Source: Lachnospiraceae bacterium EP-SM-12S-S03 (GTDB taxonomy: Bacteria > Bacillota > Clostridia > Lachnospirales > Lachnospiraceae). Taken from it: a DNA stretch of 33,718 nt. Under the pieces are notes generated by a model. That model was not told the origin of the DNA and did not search any database. It worked only from the letters and a program-made list of their open reading frames with translations. Shown here in pieces: positions 25,314 through 33,628 of this stretch (position 1 is its first letter; each line of letters begins with the position of its first letter). A program made the translations under genes and the position numbers. Location of the stretch: positions 1-33,718 of the forward strand of contig JAJBSL010000027.1 in the NCBI GenBank assembly GCA_020540725.1, given 5' to 3'.

Positions 25314-27473
25314 ATGGACATTAATCAAAAACTGACAGAAGAATTGGGTGTGAAGAAGTGGCAGGTAGAAGCCGCTGTTAAGCTGATTGATGAAGGGAAT
25401 ACGATTCCGTTCATTTCACGATATAGAAAAGAAGTAACCGGATCTTTAAACGATGAGCAACTCCGCCAATTGTTTGAAAGACTTACGTATCTTCGGAATC
25501 TGGAAGAGAAGAAAGAGCAGGTTTTGTCAAGCATTGAAGAACAGGGAAAGCTGACGGAAGAATTAAGGAACCAGATTCTTGCCGCAGAAACGCTTGTTGT
25601 TGTGGATGATTTGTATCGTCCATACAGACCGAAGAGAAGAACAAGAGCTACCATTGCGAAGGAAAAGGGGCTGGAGCCTTTGGCTGCGCTCATTACGCTG
25701 CAGAAAACAACGATGCCGGTTGAAGAAGCCGCGAAGGCTTATATTTCGGAAGAAAAAGACGTGAAAACGGTAGAGGATGCGATTGCAGGGGCGAGAGATA
25801 TTATTGCGGAATACATTTCAGATGAAGCGGATTATCGAATTTATATTCGTGATCTTACAATAAAACAAGGGAAACTAGTGTCTGTTGCAAAAGATCCGGA
25901 AGCACAATCCGTATACGAAATGTATTATGAATTTGAAGAACCGGTAAATAAACTGGCGGGACACCGTGTGCTTGCGTTGAATCGTGGGGAGAAGGAAAAA
26001 GTTCTGACAGTAAAGATTGAAGCTCCGGAAGAAAAGATTATACAGTATTTGGAAAAGAAGGTAGTCCATACAGAGAATTCGGATACGGCTCCGATCTTAA
26101 AAGAGGCGATTGAAGACAGTTACAAACGCCTTATTGCTCCGGCCATTGAGCGGGAAATCCGAAGTGATCTGACAGAAAAGGCGGAGGACGGGGCGATTAC
26201 CGTGTTTGGAAAGAACCTGGAACAGCTTCTGATGCAGCCGCCTATCGTAGGGCAGACAGTACTTGGATGGGATCCGGCGTTTCGTACCGGATGCAAATTA
26301 GCAGTTGTAGATTCGACAGGAAAAGTACTGGATACAACGGTAATCTATCCGACAGCCCCTACAACACCGCAGAAGATTGCGGCGGCAAAAGAGACACTGA
26401 AGAAATTGATTAAGAAATATAATATTACTCTGTTTTCTGTAGGAAACGGAACAGCATCCAGGGAATCAGAGCAGATCATTGTAGAGCTTTTTAAAGAAAT
26501 TTCGGAGAAAGTGCAGTATATCATTACCAATGAAGCAGGAGCTTCCGTTTATTCCGCAAGCAAGCTTGCGACAGAGGAATTTCCGAATTTTGATGTGGGA
26601 CAGAGAAGTGCAGCTTCCATTGCGAGACGTCTGCAGGACCCTCTCGCGGAGCTTGTGAAGATCGATCCCAAATCTATCGGAGTCGGTCAATATCAGCATG
26701 ATATGAATCAGAAGAAATTGAGCGAAGCGCTTTCCGGCGTGGTAGAAGATTGTGTGAATAAAGTCGGGGTAGACTTAAATACCGCATCGGCGCCACTTCT
26801 TTCGTATATTTCGGGCATTAGCAGTGCCATTGCGAAAAATATCGTTGCCTATCGTGAAGAAAACGGAAGTTTTACAAGCAGAAAGCAACTTTTAAAAGTT
26901 GCCAAATTAGGTCCGAAAGCATTTGAGCAGTGTGCAGGGTTTATGAGAATCCAGGGAGGAAAGAATCCGCTTGACGGCACAAGTGTACATCCGGAATCCT
27001 ATGAAGCTGCAGAAAAGTTTCTCGAAAAATTAGGCTATACGTTGCAGGATGTAGCAGACAGAAAACTTACCGGACTTGCAAAATCTGTGAAAGATTACAA
27101 GAAATTGGCAGCAGAACTTGAGATTGGTGAAATTACACTGCGGGATATTGTAAAGGAATTAGAAAAGCCAGCCCGCGACCCGCGTGATGAGATGCCAAAA
27201 CCGATTTTAAGAACGGATGTCTTGGAAATGAAAGATTTGACAGAAGGCATGATTCTGAAAGGAACTGTAAGAAATGTCATTGATTTTGGTGTATTTGTGG
27301 ATATCGGGGTACATCAGGATGGATTGGTGCACATTTCACAGATTACAGATAAGAAATTTATCAAGCATCCGCTGGAAGCCGTGAGCGTAGGTGATATCGT
27401 GGATGTAAAAGTGATGAGTGTGGATCTGAAGAAGAAAAGAATCCAGCTTACGATGAAGGGAATAGACAAATAA
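25314..27473 (+). CDS. tex: Tex-family S1 RNA-binding protein
   Basis: 719 residues, the family length. Order of parts: N-terminal helical Tex domain (LTEELGVKKWQVEAAVKLIDEGNTIPFISRYRKE, read in parts), YqgF-like RNase H fold around 320-450 (GWDPAFRTGCKLAVVD), helix-hairpin-helix pair (NTASAPLLSYISGISSAIAK and SRKQLLKVAKLGPKAFEQCA), and a C-terminal S1 domain (LKGTVRNVIDFGVFVDIG, DGLVHISQI). It binds nucleic acid in the cytoplasm and is tied to transcription and RNA quality control in other bacteria. ATG 25314 follows GAAGGAAGGA; an in-frame ATG at 25257 lies inside the promoter and is rejected. Confidence 0.94.
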   Translation: MDINQKLTEELGVKKWQVEAAVKLIDEGNTIPFISRYRKEVTGSLNDEQLRQLFERLTYLRNLEEKKEQVLSSIEEQGKLTEELRNQILAAETLVVVDDLYRPYRPKRRTRATIAKEKGLEPLAALITLQKTTMPVEEAAKAYISEEKDVKTVEDAIAGARDIIAEYISDEADYRIYIRDLTIKQGKLVSVAKDPEAQSVYEMYYEFEEPVNKLAGHRVLALNRGEKEKVLTVKIEAPEEKIIQYLEKKVVHTENSDTAPILKEAIEDSYKRLIAPAIEREIRSDLTEKAEDGAITVFGKNLEQLLMQPPIVGQTVLGWDPAFRTGCKLAVVDSTGKVLDTTVIYPTAPTTPQKIAAAKETLKKLIKKYNITLFSVGNGTASRESEQIIVELFKEISEKVQYIITNEAGASVYSASKLATEEFPNFDVGQRSAASIARRLQDPLAELVKIDPKSIGVGQYQHDMNQKKLSEALSGVVEDCVNKVGVDLNTASAPLLSYISGISSAIAKNIVAYREENGSFTSRKQLLKVAKLGPKAFEQCAGFMRIQGGKNPLDGTSVHPESYEAAEKFLEKLGYTLQDVADRKLTGLAKSVKDYKKLAAELEIGEITLRDIVKELEKPARDPRDEMPKPILRTDVLEMKDLTEGMILKGTVRNVIDFGVFVDIGVHQDGLVHISQITDKKFIKHPLEAVSVGDIVDVKVMSVDLKKKRIQLTMKGIDK

Positions 27474-27479
27474 TAGAAG

Positions 27480-27508
27480 TTGTAACAAAAGTTTGGGTGT
27501 GCTATAAT
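27480..27508 (+). promoter_or_regulatory. Promoter of the 27573 gene and probably the operon behind it
   Basis: TTGTAA (27480-27485), 17-base spacer, TATAAT (27503-27508) with a TGC extension. Transcripts would start near 27515, inside the right arm of the terminator stem, and so could not form that hairpin. Confidence 0.7.
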
Positions 27509-27527
27509 TTTATAGCACATCTTTTTT
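27498..27527 (+). terminator. Terminator of tex, overlapping the next promoter
   Basis: TGTGCTATAA (27498-27507) pairs with TTATAGCACA (27510-27519), followed by TCTTTTTT (27520-27527): a classic intrinsic terminator. The left arm contains the -10 box of the promoter at 27480-27508. Confidence 0.85.
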
Positions 27528-27572
27528 GATATAGGAAAGTTCCAAACGTGTAGTTTACGAAGGAGGAGAAAA

Positions 27573-28085
27573 ATGTCAATTAAATTTGAAGTAAATATGA
27601 CAGACAAGATCATGTATGATTTCCTGTTGTACCATAGTTATACAAGTGCATCCGGACTTTTCGCCACACTTGTGGGAGTCGGATGTTTTATATTTGCAGT
27701 TTATAAAGGAGTGAACGGAGATTCACAATCCGCAATTTTATTTGCGGCTTTGGGAGCAATGCTTCTATTTTCAACTCCGTTTACACTGAAATCTTCAGCC
27801 AAAAATCAGGTGAAGAATACGGAGATGTTTCAAAAACCGTTGGAATACGAGGTGACAGAAAAAGGAATTACTGTTACACAGGATGGACAGAGCGCGGAAA
27901 ATACATGGGATAATATCATGCGAGTGGTATCTACAGGGAAATCGCTTGTAATCTATATTACCCGCGTCAGAGCGATCATTTTGCCGAAAGAATCCATGGG
28001 AGACGATTATATGGCGGTTGTGGAACTGATTTCCAAAAATGTGCCGGCTAAAAAAGTGAAAATCAGACATGTAAGTGTAAGATAA
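27573..28085 (+). CDS. YcxB-like membrane protein
   Basis: 170 residues. Two hydrophobic segments (ASGLFATLVGVGCFIFAVYKG-like region near 25-48 and AILFAALGAMLLFSTPF near 53-70) form a membrane hairpin. The cytoplasmic C-terminal part (YEVTEKGITVTQDGQSAENTWDNIMRVVSTGKSLVIYI, in parts) resembles the YcxB C-terminal domain. AAGGAGGAG precedes the ATG. Function is unknown in the family. It leads a run of tRNA-modification genes but is probably only a transcriptional neighbour. Confidence 0.72.
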   Translation: MSIKFEVNMTDKIMYDFLLYHSYTSASGLFATLVGVGCFIFAVYKGVNGDSQSAILFAALGAMLLFSTPFTLKSSAKNQVKNTEMFQKPLEYEVTEKGITVTQDGQSAENTWDNIMRVVSTGKSLVIYITRVRAIILPKESMGDDYMAVVELISKNVPAKKVKIRHVSVR

Positions 28086-28100
28086 AAGAAGGATAAAATT

Positions 28101-28529
28101 ATGATAATAGAAACAAATAGTGCAAAAGAGACGTTTGAACTGGGAGTACGGATCGGACAGAATTGTACTCCGGGAGAGGTGTATACACTGATCGGTGATC
28201 TTGGTGTAGGGAAAACGGTATTTACCCAGGGGGTGGCAAAAGGACTTAAAATAGAAGAGCCCATCAGCAGTCCCACATTTACGATTGTACAGGTATACGA
28301 GGAGGGACGCCTGCCGTTCTATCATTTTGATGTGTACCGTATCGGAGATGTGGAAGAAATGGAGGAAATCGGATACGAGGACTATATCTATGGACAAGGA
28401 GTATGCCTGATCGAGTGGGCCAATCTGATTGAAGAGATTTTACCGAAAGAACGAAAAGAGATTGTAATAGAGAAAGATTTAGAAAAAGGATTTGATTATA
28501 GAAAAATTACGATTACGGAAAGGAAGTAG
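28101..28529 (+). CDS. tsaE: tRNA t6A biosynthesis ATPase TsaE
   Basis: 142 residues, full length. The P-loop GDLGVGKT (about 33-40) and the following PISSPTFTIVQVYEEG and YHFDVYRI motifs identify TsaE, the ATPase that works with TsaB and TsaD to add threonylcarbamoyl to A37 of ANN-decoding tRNAs. It is 4 bases ahead of tsaB. Confidence 0.94.
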   Translation: MIIETNSAKETFELGVRIGQNCTPGEVYTLIGDLGVGKTVFTQGVAKGLKIEEPISSPTFTIVQVYEEGRLPFYHFDVYRIGDVEEMEEIGYEDYIYGQGVCLIEWANLIEEILPKERKEIVIEKDLEKGFDYRKITITERK

Positions 28530-28533
28530 TGTT

Positions 28534-29259
28534 ATGCGAATATTGGCTTTAGACAGTTCCGGGCTTGTAGCGACGGTTGCTATTGTGGAAGAAGAACAGA
28601 CGATTGCGGAGTACACTGTGAATTATAAGAAAACACACTCCCAGACGTTACTTCCGATGCTGGATGAGATTGTAAAGATGACGGAAATGGACTTGAATAC
28701 AATTGATGCGATTGCAATTTCCGGAGGACCAGGGTCTTTTACAGGGCTCCGTATTGGATCCGCAACAGCAAAAGGATTGGGGCTTGCTTTACAAAAACCA
28801 TTGATCCATGTTCCGACAATTGAAGGACTTGCGTACAATTTATACGGAAGTGATGCTTTGATCTGTCCGATTATGGATGCGAGAAGGAATCAGGTGTACA
28901 CAGGAATTTATCGTTTTGAAAATGAAAAACTCCATATTGTGGAAAAACAGATGGCCATTGATGTGGGAGAATTGGTAGAGAAACTGAATCAGTTAGATGA
29001 AAAAGTAGTATTCTTAGGAGATGGAGTTCCGGTATACAAAGGACAATTGGAAGCCGGATTGCGTGTATCATTCACATTCGCGCCGGCCAATATGAATCGG
29101 CAGCGTGCATCCTCTGTGGGGGTAGCCGGGATCCAATATCTGAAAGAAGGAAAGACGGAGACGGCGGCAGAACATCAGCCGGATTATTTGCGGGTATCCC
29201 AGGCGGAAAGAGAACGGGCAGAGAGGGAACGCGTGAAGGGACAGACGGAGTCATGTTGA
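28534..29259 (+). CDS. tsaB: tRNA t6A biosynthesis protein TsaB
   Basis: 241 residues of the ASKHA-fold YeaZ family. MRILALDSSG at the N terminus and GGPGSFTGLRIG near 67-78 are diagnostic. It is the inactive partner of TsaD that organises the t6A synthase. ATG 28534 follows GGAAAGGAAG; an earlier in-frame ATG overlaps tsaE. The last bases overlap rimI by 7. The C terminus is rich in Glu/Arg (AERERAERERVKGQ), a charged tail of unknown role. Confidence 0.94.
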   Translation: MRILALDSSGLVATVAIVEEEQTIAEYTVNYKKTHSQTLLPMLDEIVKMTEMDLNTIDAIAISGGPGSFTGLRIGSATAKGLGLALQKPLIHVPTIEGLAYNLYGSDALICPIMDARRNQVYTGIYRFENEKLHIVEKQMAIDVGELVEKLNQLDEKVVFLGDGVPVYKGQLEAGLRVSFTFAPANMNRQRASSVGVAGIQYLKEGKTETAAEHQPDYLRVSQAERERAERERVKGQTESC

Positions 29260-29693
29260 TTTTGCGTGAAATGAAAGCAGAAGACAGTGGGCAGATTGCA
29301 GAATTGGAGCAAGAGATCTTCACGGATGCATGGACGAAAAATGGGATAGAAGAGACGTTTCAACAGAAGCATACCTTTGTGGCAGTGGCGGAAGATGAAC
29401 AACAGATCAAAGGGTATGGAATACTATATTATGTGCTGGATGAAGCGGAAATTGCCAGAATTGCTGTGCATGAAAGGACAAGGCAGGAAGGGATCGGATC
29501 AAGAATTTTGGAATTTTGCGAGGAAATCTGCAGAGAAAAAGGAATTGTGAAATTGCTTCTGGATGTGAGGGAAAGTAATATGCCTGCCAGAAGATTTTAC
29601 GAGAAATCCGGGTTTCTGATTGATGGAATGAGAAACAAATTTTATGAGAATCCCTGCGAAGATGCGGTGCTTATGAGTAAACAGGTGATTTAA
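29253..29693 (+). CDS. rimI: Ribosomal-protein-S18-alanine N-acetyltransferase RimI
   Basis: 146 residues, a standard single GNAT domain. The acetyl-CoA loop is RTRQEGIGSRIL, preceded by AEIARIAVHE, and the C-terminal half has NMPARRFYEKSGF. It acetylates protein N termini, S18 in the model case. It starts inside the end of tsaB, the usual tsaB-rimI order in Firmicutes. Confidence 0.9.
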   Translation: MLILREMKAEDSGQIAELEQEIFTDAWTKNGIEETFQQKHTFVAVAEDEQQIKGYGILYYVLDEAEIARIAVHERTRQEGIGSRILEFCEEICREKGIVKLLLDVRESNMPARRFYEKSGFLIDGMRNKFYENPCEDAVLMSKQVI

Positions 29694-29768
29694 GGGTATT
29701 ATTACCACTAGGATTGGTGCGTACAACCGTATATAATGAATGTAGCACACATTCATAGGAGGAATTGT

Positions 29769-29999
29769 ATGAAACAATATCAAACAAAAGAAATTCAGGA
29801 AATTAGTAAAATTATTTGTAATAAATGTGGGAAAGAAATTGCTGTAGAAAATGGAAGATATTCTGCGGATGTGCTTCAGGTAGAAAAACGATGGAATTAT
29901 CCTTCGGATAAAGATAATGAAGTACACAGATTTGATTTGTGTGAAGAATGTTATGATGCGTTTGTACAGACATTTTCTATTCCTGTAGAAGTTAGATAA
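29769..29999 (+). CDS. Small CxxC protein, probable zinc ribbon
   Basis: 76 residues, MKQYQTKEIQEISKIICNKC at the start. Two knuckles, CNKCGK and CEECYD, about 45 residues apart, could hold one zinc ion in a treble-clef or ribbon fold. ATG 29769 is chosen for its AGGAGGA site; the longer frame from 29736 has none. The role is unknown. It sits between rimI and RNase Z, 10 bases ahead of the latter, in a run devoted to tRNA, so a nucleic-acid or tRNA-related job is only a guess. Confidence 0.8.
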   Translation: MKQYQTKEIQEISKIICNKCGKEIAVENGRYSADVLQVEKRWNYPSDKDNEVHRFDLCEECYDAFVQTFSIPVEVR

Positions 30000-30009
30000 G
30001 GAGAATAAC

Positions 30010-30921
30010 ATGTTAGATGTTTGTTTGCTTGGCTGCGGAGGCATGATGCCATTGCCATACCGTTGGTTGACTTCGTTGATGACAAGATTCAATGGAAGCA
30101 GTCTGTTGATTGACTGTGGAGAAGGAACACAGATTGCGATAAAAGAAAAGGGATGGAGTTTCAAACCGATAGATGTCATTTGCTTTACTCATTATCATGG
30201 AGATCATATAAGCGGCCTTCCGGGGCTTCTTCTTACAATGGGGAATGCAGACAGAAGGGAACCGCTTACTCTGATCGGGCCGAAAGGTCTTGTAAAAGTG
30301 GTGAATTCGCTTCGCATCATTGCTCCGGAACTTCCCTTTGAGATTCAGTGTATTGAGATTGAGGGGGCAGAACAGACCTTTGAACTGGACGGTTACCGTC
30401 TCAAAGCGTTTCGTGTAAACCATAATGTACTTTGTTACGGGTATTCACTGGAGATTGATCGCGCAGGGAAATTTGACGTAAACCGTGCGGAAGCAAATGG
30501 GATTCCAAAGCAGTATTGGAAGGTGCTGCAAAAAGGAGAGTGTGTAGAGTTGAATGGCAATCTGTATACACCGGATATGGTTCTTGGGGCACCGAGAAAA
30601 GGAATCAAGCTGACGTATACAACGGATACGAGACCGACGGATTCTATTCGAAATAATGCAGAGGGATCGGATCTGTTTATCTGTGAAGGAATGTATGGAG
30701 AAAAAGAAAAAGCTGCAAAAGCGGTAGAATATAAACATATGACATTTACAGAAGCAGCAGTTCTTGCAAAGGAAGCGAATGTAAGACAGATGTGGCTTAC
30801 CCATTACAGCCCGTCGCTTACGAAACCTGAGGAATATATGGATGATGTACGTGCCATATTCCCGAATGCAAAAGCAGGTAAGGATTGCATGTCGGTGGAA
30901 CTTGATTTCCCGGAAAGTTAG
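30010..30921 (+). CDS. rnz: Ribonuclease Z (tRNA 3' endonuclease)
   Basis: 303 residues of the metallo-beta-lactamase family. The Zn motif is [14 protein letters not shown] (about 57-70), with further ligand regions TTDTRPT and WLTHYSPS. RNase Z (EC 3.1.26.11) cuts the 3' trailer from tRNA precursors. The first loop reads [13 protein letters not shown] in place of the usual LGTGGAxP type. AAGGAGAATAAC precedes the ATG. Both tRNAs at the right end of the window lack an encoded CCA, which fits an RNase Z route of maturation. Confidence 0.9.
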   Translation: MLDVCLLGCGGMMPLPYRWLTSLMTRFNGSSLLIDCGEGTQIAIKEKGWSFKPIDVICFTHYHGDHISGLPGLLLTMGNADRREPLTLIGPKGLVKVVNSLRIIAPELPFEIQCIEIEGAEQTFELDGYRLKAFRVNHNVLCYGYSLEIDRAGKFDVNRAEANGIPKQYWKVLQKGECVELNGNLYTPDMVLGAPRKGIKLTYTTDTRPTDSIRNNAEGSDLFICEGMYGEKEKAAKAVEYKHMTFTEAAVLAKEANVRQMWLTHYSPSLTKPEEYMDDVRAIFPNAKAGKDCMSVELDFPES

Positions 30922-30931
30922 AGGAGAAAAC

Positions 30932-31960
30932 ATGAGCGAGACAAAAGATGTTTTAATATTAGCAATTGAAAGTTCCTGTGATGAAACGGCAGCGGCTGTT
31001 GTGAGAAATGGAAGAGAAGTGCTGTCGAATATTATTTCATCCCAGATTGAGATTCACAAATTATATGGGGGAGTTGTACCTGAGATTGCCTCCAGGAAAC
31101 ATATTGAAAAAATTAATCAGGTAATCGAAGAAGCGCTGGAAGAGGCAAATGTAACATTGGATGATATCGATGCTATTGGTGTGACTTATGGTCCGGGGCT
31201 TGTTGGGGCGCTGCTTGTCGGAGTTGCAGCAGCTAAGGCGATCGCATATGCGAAGAAAATTCCGCTCGTAGGAGTGCATCATATTGAAGGACATATTTCT
31301 GCAAATTACATTGAAAATAAGGAATTAGAACCACCGTTTGCCTGCCTGGTAGTATCGGGAGGGCATACACATCTTGTACGTGTGAAAGATTATGGCGAGT
31401 ATGAAATTTTGGGAAGAACAAGAGATGATGCGGCGGGAGAAGCTTTTGACAAAGTGGCGCGTGCAATCGGTCTCGGATATCCGGGAGGACCCAAAATTGA
31501 GAAATTGGCGAAAGAAGGAAACCCGGATGCGATTGCATTTCCACGGGCACACATCGCAGATTCTCAGTATGATTTTAGCTTCAGTGGAGTGAAGTCAGCG
31601 GTACTCAATTATATCAATGGTTGTGAAATGAGGAAGGAAGAATACAATTGCGCAGATATTGCGGCCTCATTTCAGAAGGCTGTGACGGATGTTTTGACGG
31701 AGAACGCTATGCGTGCAGGCGAGGAATTTGGCATGGACAAATTTGCTATTGCAGGCGGAGTGGCATCTAATGGGACTTTGCGCAATGCAATGAAGGAAGC
31801 TTGTGAAAACAAAGGGGTTAAATTCTATCATCCGTCTCCGATTTATTGTACCGACAATGCGGCGATGATCGGAGTTGCAGCTTACTATGAATATATGAAA
31901 GGAACACGGCATGGATGGGATTTGAATGCGGTTCCGAATTTGAAATTAGGAGAACGTTAA
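30932..31960 (+). CDS. tsaD: tRNA N6-adenosine threonylcarbamoyltransferase TsaD
   Basis: 342 residues. [12 protein letters not shown] at the N terminus, the metal-binding HHIEGH motif, and the nucleotide-binding SGGHTHLV and [12 protein letters not shown] are all present. It is the catalytic subunit of t6A synthesis (EC 2.3.1.234). ATG 30932 follows GAGGAGAAAAC; an upstream in-frame ATG lies within rnz. It is separated from tsaE-tsaB-rimI by the CxxC gene and rnz, while the direction and tight spacing are kept. Confidence 0.95.
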   Translation: MSETKDVLILAIESSCDETAAAVVRNGREVLSNIISSQIEIHKLYGGVVPEIASRKHIEKINQVIEEALEEANVTLDDIDAIGVTYGPGLVGALLVGVAAAKAIAYAKKIPLVGVHHIEGHISANYIENKELEPPFACLVVSGGHTHLVRVKDYGEYEILGRTRDDAAGEAFDKVARAIGLGYPGGPKIEKLAKEGNPDAIAFPRAHIADSQYDFSFSGVKSAVLNYINGCEMRKEEYNCADIAASFQKAVTDVLTENAMRAGEEFGMDKFAIAGGVASNGTLRNAMKEACENKGVKFYHPSPIYCTDNAAMIGVAAYYEYMKGTRHGWDLNAVPNLKLGER

Positions 31961-31961
31961 A

Positions 31962-32666
31962 ATGGAACGGAAACGATGCACAGCTATTGTATTATCGGCG
32001 GGCCAAGGGAAACGTATGGGGACGAGTATCCAGAAACAATACATAGAATTGAAAGGGAAACCGATTGTATATTATGCTTTGGAAGCGTTTCAGAACTCGG
32101 CGCTTATCGATGAGATCATTATGGTTGTCGGGAAAGGACAGGAAGAATATTGCCGCAAGGAAATTGTAGAAAAATATCATTTGGATAAGGTGCGCGAGAT
32201 TACAGAAGGAGGAGCAGAGCGTTATGACTCAGTTTATAGTGGTCTGCAAAGGGTGCGTCATGACGGGTATGTGCTTATACATGATGGAGCCCGTCCTTTT
32301 GTTACGGAAGCAGTTATTCAAAGAATTTATGATGCGGTTTGCAATTATCCGGCCTGTGTAGTGGGGATGCCTGTGAAAGATACGATTAAAATTGTGGACA
32401 AAGAAAAGTATACAAAAGAAACTCCTAACCGGAGTTTTGTATGGCAAATACAAACACCACAGGCATTTGACATATTACTGATTCGTGATGCCTATGAAAA
32501 ATTCATGCAGTCAGAGCAAAAAAATATTACAGATGATGCCATGGTGGTAGAATCAGTTCTTGGTATGAAATCCAAGCTGGTGGAAGGATCTTATGAGAAT
32601 ATTAAGATTACGACACCGGAGGATTTGGAGATTGCAGAAGTGTTTTTGAAAAGGAGAGAAAAGTAA
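31962..32666 (+). CDS. ispD: 2-C-methyl-D-erythritol 4-phosphate cytidylyltransferase
   Basis: 234 residues, full length. The nucleotide loop SAGQGKRMG (12-20), HDGARPF and WQIQTPQAF are IspD signatures. It makes CDP-methylerythritol from MEP and CTP (EC 2.7.7.60) in the non-mevalonate isoprenoid pathway. It starts one base after the tsaD stop, with an AGGAG inside the tsaD end. Its stop and the next start share one base (TAATG). Confidence 0.94.
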   Translation: MERKRCTAIVLSAGQGKRMGTSIQKQYIELKGKPIVYYALEAFQNSALIDEIIMVVGKGQEEYCRKEIVEKYHLDKVREITEGGAERYDSVYSGLQRVRHDGYVLIHDGARPFVTEAVIQRIYDAVCNYPACVVGMPVKDTIKIVDKEKYTKETPNRSFVWQIQTPQAFDILLIRDAYEKFMQSEQKNITDDAMVVESVLGMKSKLVEGSYENIKITTPEDLEIAEVFLKRREK

Positions 32667-33154
32667 TGGATCGGGAAATTCATGAGATTGCTCCGGTTTT
32701 TGATACTCATTCTAAAATTATGATTTTGGGAAGTTTCCCTTCTGTGAAGTCACGGGAAGGGAAATTTTTCTATCATCATCCGCAGAACCGGTTTTGGAAA
32801 GTATTGGCAGGTATATTAAAGTGTGAAGTTCCGGATACTATTTCAGAGAAAAGAGAAATGTTGCTGAATCATGGAATTGCGGTTTGGGATGTCGTTGCTT
32901 CTTGTGAAATTGAGGGGTCGAGTGACAGCAGCATCAAAAATGTAATTCCCAATGACTTGGAACGCGTTCTTTCAAAAGCGGATATTGCACAAATTTATAC
33001 AAACGGGGCAACAGCAAGCAGGTTGTATAAAAAATATTGTTATGGAAAGATTCACATGGAGGATATAAAATTGCCGTCAACAAGTCCGGCCAATGCGTCA
33101 TATTCTTTGGAAAAATTGATGGATGCATGGAAGATAATCTGTGAAACCCTTTAG
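32666..33154 (+). CDS. Uracil-DNA-glycosylase superfamily protein, probable DNA-deoxyinosine (hypoxanthine) glycosylase
   Basis: 162 residues, short for the superfamily and in line with the hypoxanthine-DNA glycosylase branch. Motif 1 is ILGSFPSVKSREGKFFYHHPQNRFW, which places the product of the gene in the MUG/HDG-like group, and motif 2 is LPSTSPANA. It would remove deaminated bases from DNA. It is translationally linked to ispD through TAATG and has AAGGAGAG as ribosome site. Exact base specificity is an inference from motif style. Confidence 0.8.
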   Translation: MDREIHEIAPVFDTHSKIMILGSFPSVKSREGKFFYHHPQNRFWKVLAGILKCEVPDTISEKREMLLNHGIAVWDVVASCEIEGSSDSSIKNVIPNDLERVLSKADIAQIYTNGATASRLYKKYCYGKIHMEDIKLPSTSPANASYSLEKLMDAWKIICETL

Positions 33155-33231
33155 AGGAAGGGGGAAAAAGTGCCGTGTTTACGGGGAAAAATGAGAAATA
33201 GAAACAATTTGCAAAAAAATGAAAAAAGTTG

Positions 33232-33261
33232 TTGACAGATACAGTGAAGCTATGCTAGAAT
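33232..33261 (+). promoter_or_regulatory. Strong promoter of the serine tRNA
   Basis: TTGACA (33232-33237), 18-base spacer, TAGAAT (33256-33261) with a TG extension. The upstream A-rich TGAAAAAAGTTG resembles an UP element and is repeated at 33588. Confidence 0.82.
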
Positions 33262-33308
33262 ACATCTTGTCGCGAGGGAAAAGCGATATAAAATAAAAAA
33301 GAATATGT

Positions 33309-33394
33309 GCAGAGGTATCGAAGTGGTCATAACGAGGCGGTCTTGAAAACCGTTTGTCCGAGAGGGCGCGTGGGTTCGAATCCCACCCTCTGCG
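33309..33394 (+). tRNA. tRNA-Ser (anticodon UGA)
   Basis: Acceptor arms GCAGAGG (33309-33315) and CCTCTGC (33387-33393) with discriminator G33394; anticodon TGA at 33344-33346 in CGGTCTTGAAAACCG; a long variable arm and the T-loop GGTTCGAATCC. Reads UCA codons. CCA is not encoded. Confidence 0.96.
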
Positions 33395-33400
33395 CTTCAA

Positions 33401-33429
33401 AAACTATCAAAAGAATTGATAGTTTTTTT
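33401..33429 (+). terminator. Intrinsic terminator between the two tRNA genes
   Basis: AAACTATCAA (33401-33410) pairs with TTGATAGTTT (33416-33425), and the T-run continues to 33429. It lies 7 bases after the first tRNA and 20 bases before the second. Confidence 0.82.
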
Positions 33430-33449
33430 GCTGGAAGGCTTGAGAATGA

Positions 33450-33538
33450 GGAGAAATACCCAAGAGGCTGAAGGGGCTCCCCTGGAAAGGGAGTAGGTCG
33501 TTAATAGCGGCGCGAGGGTTCAAATCCCTCTTTCTCCG
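33450..33538 (+). tRNA. tRNA-Ser (anticodon GGA)
   Basis: Acceptor arms GGAGAAA (33450-33456) and TTTCTCC (33531-33537) with discriminator G33538; anticodon GGA at 33484-33486 in CTCCCCTGGAAAGGGAG; long variable arm and T-loop GGTTCAAATCC. Reads UCC/UCU. CCA is not encoded. No promoter is visible in the 20 bases after the preceding terminator. Confidence 0.96.
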
Positions 33539-33587
33539 GTCACAATTTTTGAGATGAAAAACAACGTTGAAAAATGATGGAAAAAGT

Positions 33588-33628
33588 TGAAAAAAGTTGT
33601 TGACAAAGACTTCTGGATATGATAATCT
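33588..33628 (+). promoter_or_regulatory. Promoter of a stable RNA operon (probably rRNA)
   Basis: TTGACA (33600-33605) is preceded by the same 18-base box as the tRNA promoter. The -10 is GATAAT (33621-33626, 15-base spacer) or TAATCT (33623-33628, 17-base spacer). A-tract sequence further upstream (33540-33599, repeated GTTGAAAAA) looks like an UP element. Confidence 0.7.

Noticed and set aside
27795..28397. 200-codon open frame on the minus strand
   Set aside because: It is antisense to the YcxB-like gene and tsaE, both well supported, and has no recognisable domain.
29499..30179. 226-codon open frame on the minus strand
   Set aside because: It runs antisense across rimI, the CxxC gene and the start of rnz, has no ribosome site and a composition typical of a reversed coding strand.
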